The translations under genes and the position numbers were made by a program. The notes under the pieces are model-generated. The model ran no database searches. It was given only the letters and a program-made list of their open reading frames with translations, and was not told the DNA's origin. Positions 1 through 8,139 of a stretch of DNA of 32,856 nucleotides are shown one piece after another (the stretch's first letter is position 1; every line of letters starts with the position of its first letter). The stretch comes from JANJTY01 sp038257155 (lineage in GTDB: Bacteria > Pseudomonadota > Gammaproteobacteria > Xanthomonadales > Xanthomonadaceae). Where the stretch lies: the NCBI GenBank assembly GCA_038257155.1, contig JBBSJP010000051.1:1-32856 (forward strand), in the 5' to 3' direction.

Positions 1-2
1 GC

Positions 3-1670
3 GGGGTGCTGATCGAAGGCGGAGCCGACAGCAACCAGATCGGCAACACTTGCAATGCCACGGTCTGGGTGCAGGCCAATGCGGGGCCGGGCATCGCCCT
101 GCTCGATGCCGGCACCAGCAGCAATGGCATTCTGGTCGCCAATATCGGCAGCCTGGTCTTGCCCAACGCCGGCGATGGCATCCTGATCGACGGTGCCTCG
201 GACACCAGCATTGGCTACGTGGTGCGCATCGTCGGCAATGCTGGCGACGGGTTGCGCATCGAAAGCGGCAACGGCAATGTGTTTCACGGCCTTGGGGGCT
301 TCTACGCCCAGATCAGTGGCAACGGCGGCATTGGTATCAACCTGGTAGCGCCCGGCGACCCGCCCAGCGGGGTCACCTTGAACGATTTTGGCGATGCCGA
401 TATCGGCCCAAATGGCCTGCTCAATTTCCCGGTAATTCGGCAGATCACTCCGCTCGGAGGCGGCAGCTACGGGCTGCTCGGCACAGCCTGTGCTTCGTGC
501 GCCATCCAGCTGGCTGAGAGTGATAATGATCCTTCAGGCTATGGTGAGAGCCTGACCGGTCGAGGTCAGGGCGCAGCTGACGAATTCGGCGTGTGGATTA
601 CCACCGTCAATCTGGGTGTTCCTGCCCCTTCCCTGCATCTCACCGCTGCGGCAACCCGCACCGGCGTGGGCACTTCGGAGCTTGCACTTGGTTTCCACGT
701 CGACAGCGAAGTCGCCGCTGGCAGGGTGTGCGGCAATTCGGTACAGGAGACAGGCGAAGAATGCGAAGACGGCAACAGCGAGTCCAATGATGGGTGCAGC
801 GCAGCGTGTACCATCGAACTCTGCGGCGATGGCTTGCTGCACTGGGGCCTCGGCGAGCAGTGCGACGATGGCAATCTGATCAACGGCGATGGCTGCACCA
901 ACGCCTGCCTGGCCGTTTCGCCGGCCATCATCCTGACCCCGACCTCGGGCCTGATCACGTCGGAGACCGGCAGCAGCGATGCCTTCACGGTGGTGCTTGC
1001 CACGCCTCCGCAAGCACCGGTAACGCTGGATTTTTCCAGCACCGATCTCGGCGAGGGCTCGGTAGCGCCAGCGCAGGTCGTGTTCGACGCCAGCACCTGG
1101 AACATACCCGCAACCATCACGGTCACCGGCGTGGACGACAGCATCGGCGATGCTGACCAGTCGTACGCCGTGACCACCACCGTGAGCAGCGCCGACCCTT
1201 ACTATGCGGCCCTCACGGTAGCCGATGTGGGGGTGCTCAACCTGGACGATGACGCTGATCTGTCGATTGCAATGTCATCGGGCGTCAGCGCAGTCTTCTC
1301 CGGCCAGACGATAACGTGGACCATCGTCGTCTCGAACCTGGGCCCGAGCAGTGCAACGGCCACGGTGCAGGATTCGTTCCCGGCCGGTGTCACCGGCCTC
1401 ACCTGGACCTGCGCCGCTTCAGGGGGCGCAAGCTGTAGCGCCGCCGGCAGCGGAGACCTGCTCGATCTGGTTTCACTTCAACCGGGCAGCACGGCTACCT
1501 ACACGGCCACCGGCACGGTCACTATCCAGGCACCCGCACAACTGACCAACATCGCAAACATTGCGATCCAGGCGCCCGCCAGCGATCCCGAGCCGGGCAA
1601 TGACAGCGCTCAAATCAGCGTGGACGTGATCGGTGTGCCGCTGTTCGGGGATAGTTTCGAAGCCCCCTGA
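3..1670 (+). CDS. Secreted beta-helix / DUF4215 / Calx-beta-like / DUF11 protein, C-terminal part
   Basis: The reading frame is open to the left edge, so only the last ~555 residues are present. Counting from base 6, residues ~1-130 are Gly/Asn-rich parallel beta-helix rungs. Next comes a unit of the type NDFGDADIGPNGLLNFPVI. Residues ~240-305 hold two Cys-rich DUF4215 (myxococcal Cys-rich) repeats, recognisable as CGNSVQETGEECEDGN and CGDGLLHWGLGEQCDDGN. Residues ~305-415 form a Calx-beta-like repeat and ~415-545 a DUF11 domain (NLGPSSATATVQDSFPAGV). The protein ends in LFGDSFEAP, a variant of the C-terminal F-x-D-x-F-E motif also ending the protein at 9940-13785. The missing N-terminus probably carries a signal peptide. 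The role is likely an extracellular or cell-surface protein; no enzymatic residues were recognised. It converges on the BON gene. Confidence 0.88.
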   Translation, partial: GVLIEGGADSNQIGNTCNATVWVQANAGPGIALLDAGTSSNGILVANIGSLVLPNAGDGILIDGASDTSIGYVVRIVGNAGDGLRIESGNGNVFHGLGGFYAQISGNGGIGINLVAPGDPPSGVTLNDFGDADIGPNGLLNFPVIRQITPLGGGSYGLLGTACASCAIQLAESDNDPSGYGESLTGRGQGAADEFGVWITTVNLGVPAPSLHLTAAATRTGVGTSELALGFHVDSEVAAGRVCGNSVQETGEECEDGNSESNDGCSAACTIELCGDGLLHWGLGEQCDDGNLINGDGCTNACLAVSPAIILTPTSGLITSETGSSDAFTVVLATPPQAPVTLDFSSTDLGEGSVAPAQVVFDASTWNIPATITVTGVDDSIGDADQSYAVTTTVSSADPYYAALTVADVGVLNLDDDADLSIAMSSGVSAVFSGQTITWTIVVSNLGPSSATATVQDSFPAGVTGLTWTCAASGGASCSAAGSGDLLDLVSLQPGSTATYTATGTVTIQAPAQLTNIANIAIQAPASDPEPGNDSAQISVDVIGVPLFGDSFEAP

Positions 1671-1697
1671 ACAGTCGGCACCCTGCACATGCAAAAA

Positions 1698-1727
1698 GCC
1701 GTGCCGTCCATCACTGGACGACACGGC
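1698..1727 (-). terminator. Intrinsic terminator of the BON gene
   Basis: A 13-bp hairpin has arms 1698-1710 (GCCGTGCCGTCCA) and 1715-1727 (TGGACGACACGGC), a single C/A mismatch and a TCAC loop. On the minus strand it is followed by TTTTT (AAAAA at 1693-1697 on the plus strand), so it reads as a rho-independent terminator for the minus-strand BON gene ending at 1830. On the plus strand there is no T tract, though the hairpin may still slow transcription from the upstream gene. Confidence 0.75.
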
Positions 1728-1829
1728 CTGGATGAAGCCAGGAAAGGTCAAAACGGATCCATCCTGGACCCTTTCGTCAGGCTTACGACAGGTTTGTCAG
1801 CCCAGTTCGAGTGACATCCCAGAGGTAGC

Positions 1830-2693
1830 TCAGCGTGCGGCGATCAGGGTCAGTCCGCTCGATTGCACGCTCTTCACACCCCGCACATTCTGCGCCAGAC
1901 CAACGGCCAGAGCGCGTTCTGCGCCGCTGTCCATCTGGCCGGATAGGGTGACCACACCATCGACAGTGCTGACCGATACGTCATTGCTGGACACGTTGCT
2001 GGAGTACATCAGGGTCGACTTGACTTTCATCGTGATCCAGCTGTCAGAGACGGCCTCTTCAGCCTGGTCCAGGATGCCGTCATCAGCCGGCGTCGGCAGG
2101 CCGGTCGTGGCCGGATTGCTGATCGTCACCGTGTCGGGCTGTACCACCAGCTGATTGTCCACCGCCACCACGCCGCGCGTGTGCCGCGCCAGATTTCCTG
2201 CTTCGGTCTTGGCCTCGGTGCTGGATGCAGTGCCGGTCAGGACGACACGGCCATTCTCGGTGTCAACCGAGGCAGCCACGCCGTCTGCAGTGCGGCTCCA
2301 GATCAGTTTCGACTTGACTGCCGTGGTGATGCCGGCGTCCTCGATCAATTCGCCGTAGCTGCGCTCGCTGCTGCGCGTGGGCGCCTTGTAGTCAGCCTGG
2401 ACGGTAATCTGGTTGTCGACCTTGGTCACTCCATCCGCACGCAGCGCGATCTGTTCTGCCAGATCACGGTTGACGTCTTCCGGTACGCTGCCGGTCAGCG
2501 TGGCGGTGTCGCCGTTGACGCTGACCTGGATGTCATTGCTGCGAAGGTACGGACTCAAGGCGTACGTGGTGGAGATGCGCGCTTCCTGGCGGGCATTGGC
2601 AACTTCCGACGAATCTGCGGCCAGTGCCGCGCCGCTTGCAAGAGTCATGGCAATTGCCGAGCTCAGCAGAAACGAACGATAAGGGATTTTCAT
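1830..2693 (-). CDS. Periplasmic protein with three BON domains (OsmY-like)
   Basis: The product is 287 aa. A signal peptide covers residues 1-25 (MKIPYRSFLLSSAIAMTLASGAALA, cut before ADSS). Three BON domains follow at about 34-100, 117-186 and 213-285, each with the typical V-x-N-G-x-V/A-T-L-(S/T)-G strand pair and the closing G-V-x-x-V-x-(N/S) segment. E. coli OsmY has two BON domains; BON proteins are periplasmic and linked to osmotic and envelope stress. The start was chosen because AGGAG lies 8-9 nt before this ATG; the frame is open upstream, but an earlier ATG at 2741 would put 16 residues in front of a clean signal peptide. A terminator lies downstream at 1698-1727. The direct binding target is unknown. 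Confidence 0.9.
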   Translation of the reverse strand: MKIPYRSFLLSSAIAMTLASGAALAADSSEVANARQEARISTTYALSPYLRSNDIQVSVNGDTATLTGSVPEDVNRDLAEQIALRADGVTKVDNQITVQADYKAPTRSSERSYGELIEDAGITTAVKSKLIWSRTADGVAASVDTENGRVVLTGTASSTEAKTEAGNLARHTRGVVAVDNQLVVQPDTVTISNPATTGLPTPADDGILDQAEEAVSDSWITMKVKSTLMYSSNVSSNDVSVSTVDGVVTLSGQMDSGAERALAVGLAQNVRGVKSVQSSGLTLIAAR

Positions 2694-2858
2694 GAGAGGT
2701 TCTCCTGGTTGGGTTGAAGCAAGACACGGCGTCGGGAACACGGGGGTGCTCCGTTGGGCCGTTCGGGTTGGTTAGGGCGCAACCTGCCAGCGTTGCTGGT
2801 CGCGCAGTCCTGCGGCTCAGGCCAGGTGCTCGCCAGCCTTGTTGCGGCGCGGCAGGAT

Positions 2859-3068
2859 TCAGCGGTCGTCGCTCTTGTTCGACGTGTCCAACTGGCCCGC
2901 CTGCAAGCTGCGCTTGTGACCAGCTGCGTGCCGGCGGAAGATCGAATTCTCCAGCTTGCGCGACGCGGCGAGGTCTCTCGCTTCACGCAGCCTGCTGGCG
3001 AGCGGAATCGGCTGCTTCTCGGCATAGCCCGAGTTGAAGTCGGGTTTGTGCAAATTGAAGTTCTTCAC
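2859..3068 (-). CDS. Small basic protein, unknown function (69 aa)
   Basis: The product is 69 aa, starting at GTG (MKNFNLHKPDFNSGYAEKQP) with GGGAG 7 nt upstream. It is hydrophilic with no signal peptide, membrane segment or Cys. The middle (RLREARDLAASRKLENSIFRR) is likely helical, and the tail is polar. Codon choice matches the neighbouring genes, with G or C at most third positions, which supports real coding. It lies between the pilin-like gene and the BON gene on the same strand, with gaps of about 200 and 165 bp, so it may be transcribed on its own or with the BON gene. I do not recognise a family. Confidence 0.55.
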   Translation of the reverse strand: MKNFNLHKPDFNSGYAEKQPIPLASRLREARDLAASRKLENSIFRRHAAGHKRSLQAGQLDTSNKSDDR

Positions 3069-3269
3069 GGCGATCTCCCGTTGCCCTGCATTTCACTGCA
3101 TCGCGACTCGATGCCAGCGCAAGGTGACAGCCGGGGCCCTGTAGCTACCGTTCGCTATGCCGCATTGGGTTCATCCGCGGGTACGTCGTTCAGTGTCCGT
3201 CGATGACTCTGGAACGACAGTCAGCCGTCCCGATCGAGCCGGCGCCACGCAACCAAGGCCGAAACACCT

Positions 3270-3869
3270 TCAGTCCCGGCAAGCAGGGATCCTGCTGGCC
3301 GCAGGGTAGCCGCGGGCGCGGCAGGTCCACTCGATCTGACCCGATCGGCGCGCCTGCGGCACAAGGCGAAGCATCGCTCCCGGTGCCACTTCGTCCGTCA
3401 GCGCGATCGCAATTGCGCCATCGGGCTCGATCGCAATCGAAGCCACCGATCCGCCAGCGTGATCGGTCGGAACGCCGAGACCCAGATCGGCCAGGCCGGA
3501 CGGCCAGTCACCCATGCTCATGTAGTGCTCGGCGACCGCCATCTTGATCATGTTGGCGCGCATCAGCGCCTCTGCCGCGAGCGCAACCTCAGTCTGGAGT
3601 CTGGCCTGCGCCGCCAGCTCAGCGCGGCGCAGTTCCTCGCGGACGTGCTGTTCGTCCAGTGCCTCGGTGGTCTCGGCAACCGTGTTTTCCAGGCTGGCAT
3701 CAAGTTCTTCGACTATCTGCCGGGCTTCGGCACGCGCCTCGTCCAGGTTGACTCGCGCCTCCTGGCCGGCCTGCTGCATGCGTGGCACCAGCACGAAGCG
3801 GTCGTACACGAACAACGCAAGGGAGGCGGCCAGCAGCACGGCAAGGAAGGTGAGCAAGAATGTTTTCAT
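3270..3869 (-). CDS. Membrane-anchored coiled-coil protein with pilin-like C-terminal domain
   Basis: The product is 199 aa. Residues 3-22 are a hydrophobic N-terminal segment, either an uncleaved anchor or a signal sequence. Residues ~31-105 are a charged, Ala/Glu/Arg-rich helix of coiled-coil type. Residues ~106-199 resemble the globular head of type IV pilins of the PilA type: IKMAVAEHYMSMGDWPSG, then a strand pair (SIAIEPDGAIAIALTDEV), L-R-L-V-P, and a terminal loop IEWTCRARGYPAASRIPACR with two cysteines (183 and 197) where pilins have their disulfide loop. There is no prepilin leader (no G-F-T-L-x-E motif), so this is probably not an assembled pilin. The Shine-Dalgarno sequence is weak; a small inverted repeat (GTTTGC/GCAAAC, 3871-3885) sits directly upstream of the start. 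It is divergent from the VIT gene. The function is unknown; a periplasm-facing structural or regulatory role is a guess. Confidence 0.75.
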   Translation of the reverse strand: MKTFLLTFLAVLLAASLALFVYDRFVLVPRMQQAGQEARVNLDEARAEARQIVEELDASLENTVAETTEALDEQHVREELRRAELAAQARLQTEVALAAEALMRANMIKMAVAEHYMSMGDWPSGLADLGLGVPTDHAGGSVASIAIEPDGAIAIALTDEVAPGAMLRLVPQARRSGQIEWTCRARGYPAASRIPACRD

Positions 3870-4117
3870 GGTTTGCTTGGCAAACGCAGCCCGTGGCGGA
3901 AGCGCTAGAGTCTAGCCCGGCTGTGCAGGATGCGGACCTCTGGTGGTACGGTGTCGCACGTTGCGCCGCATGGCATCACCCTGCGATCACGCAGCCTCAC
4001 TGCAGTGATTCCCGGCCTTGCTGCAATCTGGCGCCAAGCCACGCTCGCAAGGAAGTCGCAAAATACCTCGCAGCGGTAGCGTCACACCTGATATTCCCGC
4101 CACTGCAAGGACGCCGC

Positions 4118-4816
4118 ATGTCCCGATTACGCCACTTCGAAGGCCACCGCAGCCAGCATGCCGGCTGGCTAAGGGCGGCGGTACTGGGCGCCAATGACGG
4201 CATCGTCTCGACAGCCAGCCTGGTGATCGGCGTTGCCGCTGCAGGCTCCGGGCACGAGGCCGTGATGGTTGCCGGCTTGGCGGGCCTGGTAGCTGGCGCC
4301 ATGTCGATGGCGGCGGGCGAGTATGTATCGGTGCATTCCCAGGCCGATACCGAAAAAGCCGACCTGGCGCGTGAGCGGGCCGAACTGGCTGATGAGCCTG
4401 TCGCCGAGCTGCGCGAGCTGACCTCGATCTATGTCGGCCGCGGACTGTCGCCGGCCCTCGCGCTGCAGGTCGCGGAGCAACTGACCCAACACGATGCGCT
4501 GGGTGCCCACGCGCGTGACGAACTGGGTCTTTCAGACATCTCCAGCGCGAAGCCTTTCCAAGCTGCCTGGGCATCGGCTGCCAGCTTTGCAGTGGGCGCG
4601 GCCATGCCCCTGGGTGTGGCTGCGCTGAGCTCCGGCACAGGACTCGTATGGTGGGTGTCGGGCCTGTCGCTCGGCTTTCTGGCCGCATTGGGCGCCACCG
4701 CAGCCAGGGTAGGCGGGGCCAGTGCGCTGGCGGGTGCCTGGCGGGTCAGTTTCTGGGGTGCGATCGCCATGGCGGCCACCGCCGGCGCCGGCGCGCTGTT
4801 CGGGGCTGCCGTCTGA
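4118..4816 (+). CDS. VIT1/CCC1-family Fe2+/Mn2+ transporter
   Basis: The product is 232 aa, the usual length for bacterial VIT-family proteins. The N-terminus LRAAVLGANDGIVSTASLVIGVAAAG and the second segment GLVAGAMSMAAGEYVSVHSQADTEKADLARE are family hallmarks (TM1 and TM2 with the metal-binding Glu/Asp cluster and the following cytosolic helix). Three more membrane segments lie between about residues 145 and 232. The family moves ferrous iron or manganese across membranes; in bacteria it probably exports or detoxifies them at the inner membrane. The ATG was chosen because AAGGA lies 8 nt upstream and the conserved region begins soon after. The next gene, phosphoketolase, is 355 bp downstream, so the two may be separate transcripts. 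Confidence 0.9.
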   Translation: MSRLRHFEGHRSQHAGWLRAAVLGANDGIVSTASLVIGVAAAGSGHEAVMVAGLAGLVAGAMSMAAGEYVSVHSQADTEKADLARERAELADEPVAELRELTSIYVGRGLSPALALQVAEQLTQHDALGAHARDELGLSDISSAKPFQAAWASAASFAVGAAMPLGVAALSSGTGLVWWVSGLSLGFLAALGATAARVGGASALAGAWRVSFWGAIAMAATAGAGALFGAAV

Positions 4817-5171
4817 AGAAAATTTGTTTCGCAACAGGGGCTCCACGTGATTCTGCACATGGCGCGCGCCAACGCCTGTCACTGAGCATGACAACGCCCT
4901 GTCCGGCGATGAGCGGCTCTCAGATGCAGCAGCTACCGTCGGGCACGCCGGCAGCCTGCCAAAGCAGCAGCCGCCATGCCCAGGCAATGCGCCATTGCGT
5001 ACAGACGGCCGCTTCGCGGGCGCCCAGGCTGCATGCACTGCGGGTCATCTCAGGCATGGCTGCGGTTGCCCAGGTGCCGCTGCCTTCCCGCCTGCTTGGC
5101 CATGCTTGAGCCAACGCAAGAGCCGCTCGAGCGGAAGCCACGATCTGATCCTGCAAGGAGAAGCACAGACG
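4817..5171 (+). other. Intergenic region before phosphoketolase
   Basis: No convincing gene was found in these 355 bases. A perfect 12-bp palindrome CCGCTCGAGCGG lies at 5123-5134, 37 bp before the phosphoketolase start, and could be a regulator site. AAGGAG about 12 nt before the ATG at 5172 is the ribosome binding site. No clear sigma-70 boxes or terminator for the VIT gene were seen. Confidence 0.4.
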
Positions 5172-7538
5172 ATGCCCACACTGTCCCCTGCCGAGCTCGA
5201 ACGTATCCACGCCTGGTGGCGCGCAGCAAATTACCTGTCTGTCGGGCAGATCTACCTGTTTGACAATCCGCTGTTGCGCCAGCCGCTGACGCTGGATCAC
5301 GTCAAGCCGCGCCTGTTGGGCCACTGGGGCACGGCGCCGGGTCTCAACTTCATTTATGCGCACCTGAACCGTTTGATCCGCGCGCAGAATCTGGATGTGA
5401 TCTACGTGACCGGGCCGGGGCACGGTGGGCCCGCCCTGGTCGCCAACACATACCTCGAAGGCAGCTACAGCGAGCACTACCCGCAGGTCTCGCAGGACGA
5501 GGCCGGCCTGCAGCGGCTGTTCAAGCAGTTCTCCTTCCCCGGTGGAATTCCGAGCCATGTGGCTGCCGAGATTCCCGGATCAATCCACGAAGGCGGTGAA
5601 CTGGGCTATGCCTTGTCACACGCCTTTGGCGCCGCGTTCGACAACCCGGAATTGATCGTCGCCTGCGTGATCGGCGATGGTGAGGCCGAGACTGGCCCGC
5701 TCGCCACCAGCTGGCACTCGAACAAGTTTCTCAATCCGGTGCACGACGGCGCGGTGCTGCCGATCTTGCACTTGAACGGCTACAAGATTGCTGGCCCCAC
5801 GGTGCTGGCGCGCATTCCGCACGAGGAACTGGAAGCGCTGTTCATCGGCTATGGCTACACGCCGTATTTCGTCGAAGGTGACGAACCGCAGGCCATGCAT
5901 CAGCAGATGGCCGAGGTGATGGATCAGGCGATTGCCGAAATCCACCGGATCCAGGCCGAGGCGCGCAGCCAGGGCTTCAGCCGACGGCAGCGCTGGCCGA
6001 TGATCGTGCTGCGCTCGCCCAAGGGCTGGACCGGCCCGGAATCGATCAATGGCAAGCCCACCGAAGGCAGCTTCCGCTCGCACCAGGTGCCTATGGGCGA
6101 CGTGCGCGGGCCTGGCAACCTGCAGATCCTAGAAACCTGGCTGCAGAGTTACCGCCCGCAGGAGCTGTTCGATGCAGGCGGCCGGCTGATGCCGGAAATC
6201 GCGGCTCTTGCTCCGGCCGGCCCTCACCGCATGGGCAGCAATCCACATGCCAATGGCGGCCTGCTGTTGCAGGATCTGCTGCTTCCCGACTTCCGCGACT
6301 ACGCCATCGCATTGCCTTCCCCCGGCAGCGTGAACGCCGAGGCCACTCGCGTGCAGGGGCAACTGATTCGCGACGTGATAAAGCGCAACCCGAGCAACTT
6401 CCGCGTGTTCAGCCCGGACGAAACCAGTTCCAACCGCTGGGATGCCGTGTTCGAGGTCACTGATCGCTGTTCGACAGCGGAGATCCTGCCCAGCGACGAA
6501 CATGTCGCAGCCGACGGCCGGGTGATGGAGATGCTCAGTGAGCATCAATGCGAGGGCTGGCTGGAGGGCTACCTGCTGACCGGCCGACATGGCTTCTTTT
6601 CCTGCTACGAAGCCTTCATCCATATCATCGATTCGATGTTCAACCAGCACGCCAAATGGCTGGACGTGGTGGAACACCTCGACTGGCGCCCGCCGATCGC
6701 CTCACTGAACTACCTGCTGTCCTCGCATGTATGGCGTCAGGATCACAATGGCTTCAGCCACCAGGATCCCGGCTTCATCGACGTCGTCGCCAACAAGAAG
6801 GCCTCGATCTTCCGAATCTACCTGCCGCCCGATGCCAACACCCTGCTGGCCGTGACCGATGAGTGTCTGCGCAGTCGCAACCGGGTCAACGTGGTCATCG
6901 CCGGCAAGCAATCCTCTCCGCAATGGCTGGAACGCGATGCCGCGATCGCGCACTGCCAGGCCGGAGTTGGCATCTGGCGCTGGGCCAGCAACGACGGCGA
7001 CGAAAGCCCGGACGTGGTGATGGCCTGCTGCGGCGATGTGCCGACACTGGAGACTCTCGCCGCGGTATCCATCCTGCGCGAACACCTGCCCGAGCTGAAG
7101 ATCCGCGTCGTCAATATCGTCGACCTGATGCGTCTGCAGCAGACGAGTGAGCACCCGCAGGGCCTATGCAATGACGCATTCGATGCGATGTTCACCACCG
7201 ACCGACCGATCATCTTCGCCTACCACGGCTATCCGCTATTGATCCATCGGCTGAGCTATCGGCGTCGCAATCACCACAACCTGCACGTGCGCGGCTTCAA
7301 GGAGGAGGGCACCACTACCACACCCTTCGACATGACCGTGCGCAATGACCTCGATCGCTTCCATCTGGTGATGGACACGATCGATCGCCTACCGCAGACC
7401 GGTGCCCGTGGGCTTGCATTGCAGCAGCGGCTTGCGAAGAAGCTGATCGAGCACCGCCATTACATCGAGCAGCACGGCCAGGACATGCCCGAGATCCGCC
7501 ATTGGCAGTGGCCAGCCTGCGCTGTTGATCTGCCCTGA
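5172..7538 (+). CDS. xfp: Xylulose-5-phosphate/fructose-6-phosphate phosphoketolase
   Basis: The product is 788 aa, the normal full length of phosphoketolases (~790 aa). It uses thiamine diphosphate to split xylulose 5-phosphate (often also fructose 6-phosphate) with phosphate into acetyl phosphate and an aldose phosphate, in the cytosol. The N-terminal signature LLGHWGTAPGLNFIYAHLNRLI, the segment EGGELGYALSHAFGAAFDNP, the TPP site GDGEAETGPLATSWHSN (from residue ~168) and the C-terminal YRRRNHHNLHVRGFKEEGTT are all intact. AAGGAG supports the start at 5172; the frame is open further upstream but lacks homology there. It is followed after 50 bp by the HPF-like gene, so the two are probably co-transcribed. 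Acetyl phosphate from this reaction could give ATP when respiration is limited. The gene symbol follows common use for the family. Confidence 0.95.
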   Translation: MPTLSPAELERIHAWWRAANYLSVGQIYLFDNPLLRQPLTLDHVKPRLLGHWGTAPGLNFIYAHLNRLIRAQNLDVIYVTGPGHGGPALVANTYLEGSYSEHYPQVSQDEAGLQRLFKQFSFPGGIPSHVAAEIPGSIHEGGELGYALSHAFGAAFDNPELIVACVIGDGEAETGPLATSWHSNKFLNPVHDGAVLPILHLNGYKIAGPTVLARIPHEELEALFIGYGYTPYFVEGDEPQAMHQQMAEVMDQAIAEIHRIQAEARSQGFSRRQRWPMIVLRSPKGWTGPESINGKPTEGSFRSHQVPMGDVRGPGNLQILETWLQSYRPQELFDAGGRLMPEIAALAPAGPHRMGSNPHANGGLLLQDLLLPDFRDYAIALPSPGSVNAEATRVQGQLIRDVIKRNPSNFRVFSPDETSSNRWDAVFEVTDRCSTAEILPSDEHVAADGRVMEMLSEHQCEGWLEGYLLTGRHGFFSCYEAFIHIIDSMFNQHAKWLDVVEHLDWRPPIASLNYLLSSHVWRQDHNGFSHQDPGFIDVVANKKASIFRIYLPPDANTLLAVTDECLRSRNRVNVVIAGKQSSPQWLERDAAIAHCQAGVGIWRWASNDGDESPDVVMACCGDVPTLETLAAVSILREHLPELKIRVVNIVDLMRLQQTSEHPQGLCNDAFDAMFTTDRPIIFAYHGYPLLIHRLSYRRRNHHNLHVRGFKEEGTTTTPFDMTVRNDLDRFHLVMDTIDRLPQTGARGLALQQRLAKKLIEHRHYIEQHGQDMPEIRHWQWPACAVDLP

Positions 7539-7588
7539 GTTGAGTTCAACGCACCAACCCACCCACCCGCACGCAACAGGAGAACCCC

Positions 7589-7975
7589 ATGCAAATCCAG
7601 GTCAATACCGATCGCCACATCGATGGCCACGACGCCCTTTCCCAATGGGTTACCGCCAGTATCGAGAGCGCGCTGGTCCATGTGAGCGAACACATCACCC
7701 GGGTGGAGGTGCACCTGAGCGACGAAAACGGCGGTCAGAAAGATGGCCCGCACGAAAAGCGATGCCTGATGGAAGCGCGGCTTGAGGGCCGCCAGCCCAT
7801 GGCAGTTGACCATCAGGCCGCAAGCTTGGGCGAAGCTGTGGACGGCGCCGCCGAAAAGCTGGGCCGCATGATCGACAGCACGATGGGCAAGCAGCGCGAT
7901 CAGCAACGCCGTAGCACGCCGCCGCAGGCTGGGCAGGAGCCTGCAACGGAGCAGGAGTTCCCCAAGCACGCCTGA
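7589..7975 (+). CDS. HPF/RaiA-family ribosome-associated protein, short form
   Basis: The product is 128 aa. Residues 1-105 follow the S30AE/HPF fold: an opening strand (MQIQVNTDRHIDGHDALSQWV), a helix (IESALVHVSEHITRVEVHLS), a central strand (KRCLMEARLEGRQPMAVDH) and the second helix (LGEAVDGAAEKLGRMIDSTM). The tail (QRRSTPPQAGQEPATEQEF) is disordered. It lacks the C-terminal dimerisation domain of long HPF. The family binds the 30S subunit and hibernates ribosomes under starvation or cold. AGGAG lies 6-7 nt before the ATG. It follows phosphoketolase by 50 bp on the same strand, which suggests a shared starvation or low-energy response. Conservation is moderate, so a side role among HPF paralogues is possible. 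Confidence 0.8.
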   Translation: MQIQVNTDRHIDGHDALSQWVTASIESALVHVSEHITRVEVHLSDENGGQKDGPHEKRCLMEARLEGRQPMAVDHQAASLGEAVDGAAEKLGRMIDSTMGKQRDQQRRSTPPQAGQEPATEQEFPKHA

Positions 7976-8018
7976 GCAGCCCACAAATCCTCCACAAGAT
8001 CACGCGAGGCGCCTGACC

Positions 8019-8040
8019 CGCGTGAAGTACAGTTCACGCG
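8019..8040. promoter_or_regulatory. Perfect inverted repeat between HPF-like gene and cysteine synthase
   Basis: An 8-bp arm CGCGTGAA (8019-8026) and its exact complement TTCACGCG (8033-8040) flank a 6-base centre GTACAG. It lies 44 bp past the HPF-like gene and about 100 bp past the end of the minus-strand cysteine synthase gene. No T tract follows on either strand, so it is either a weak terminator hairpin in this convergent gap or a dyad operator. Confidence 0.45.
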
Positions 8041-8139
8041 TAATCCTCAACTTCGAAAAAAGCATGAACCAGCACCTGAACCGGTGATCGACGCGCCCGT
8101 CGGCAAATCAGAGGGCGTCACCAGGCGTCGAACGCCGAT

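Noticed and set aside
534..1180. Long minus-strand frames inside the first gene
   Set aside because: They mirror the plus-strand gene with its domain matches; no ribosome binding site or protein features.
3871..3885. Small inverted repeat GTTTGC/GCAAAC before the pilin-like gene
   Set aside because: Only 6-bp arms; too short to claim as an operator.
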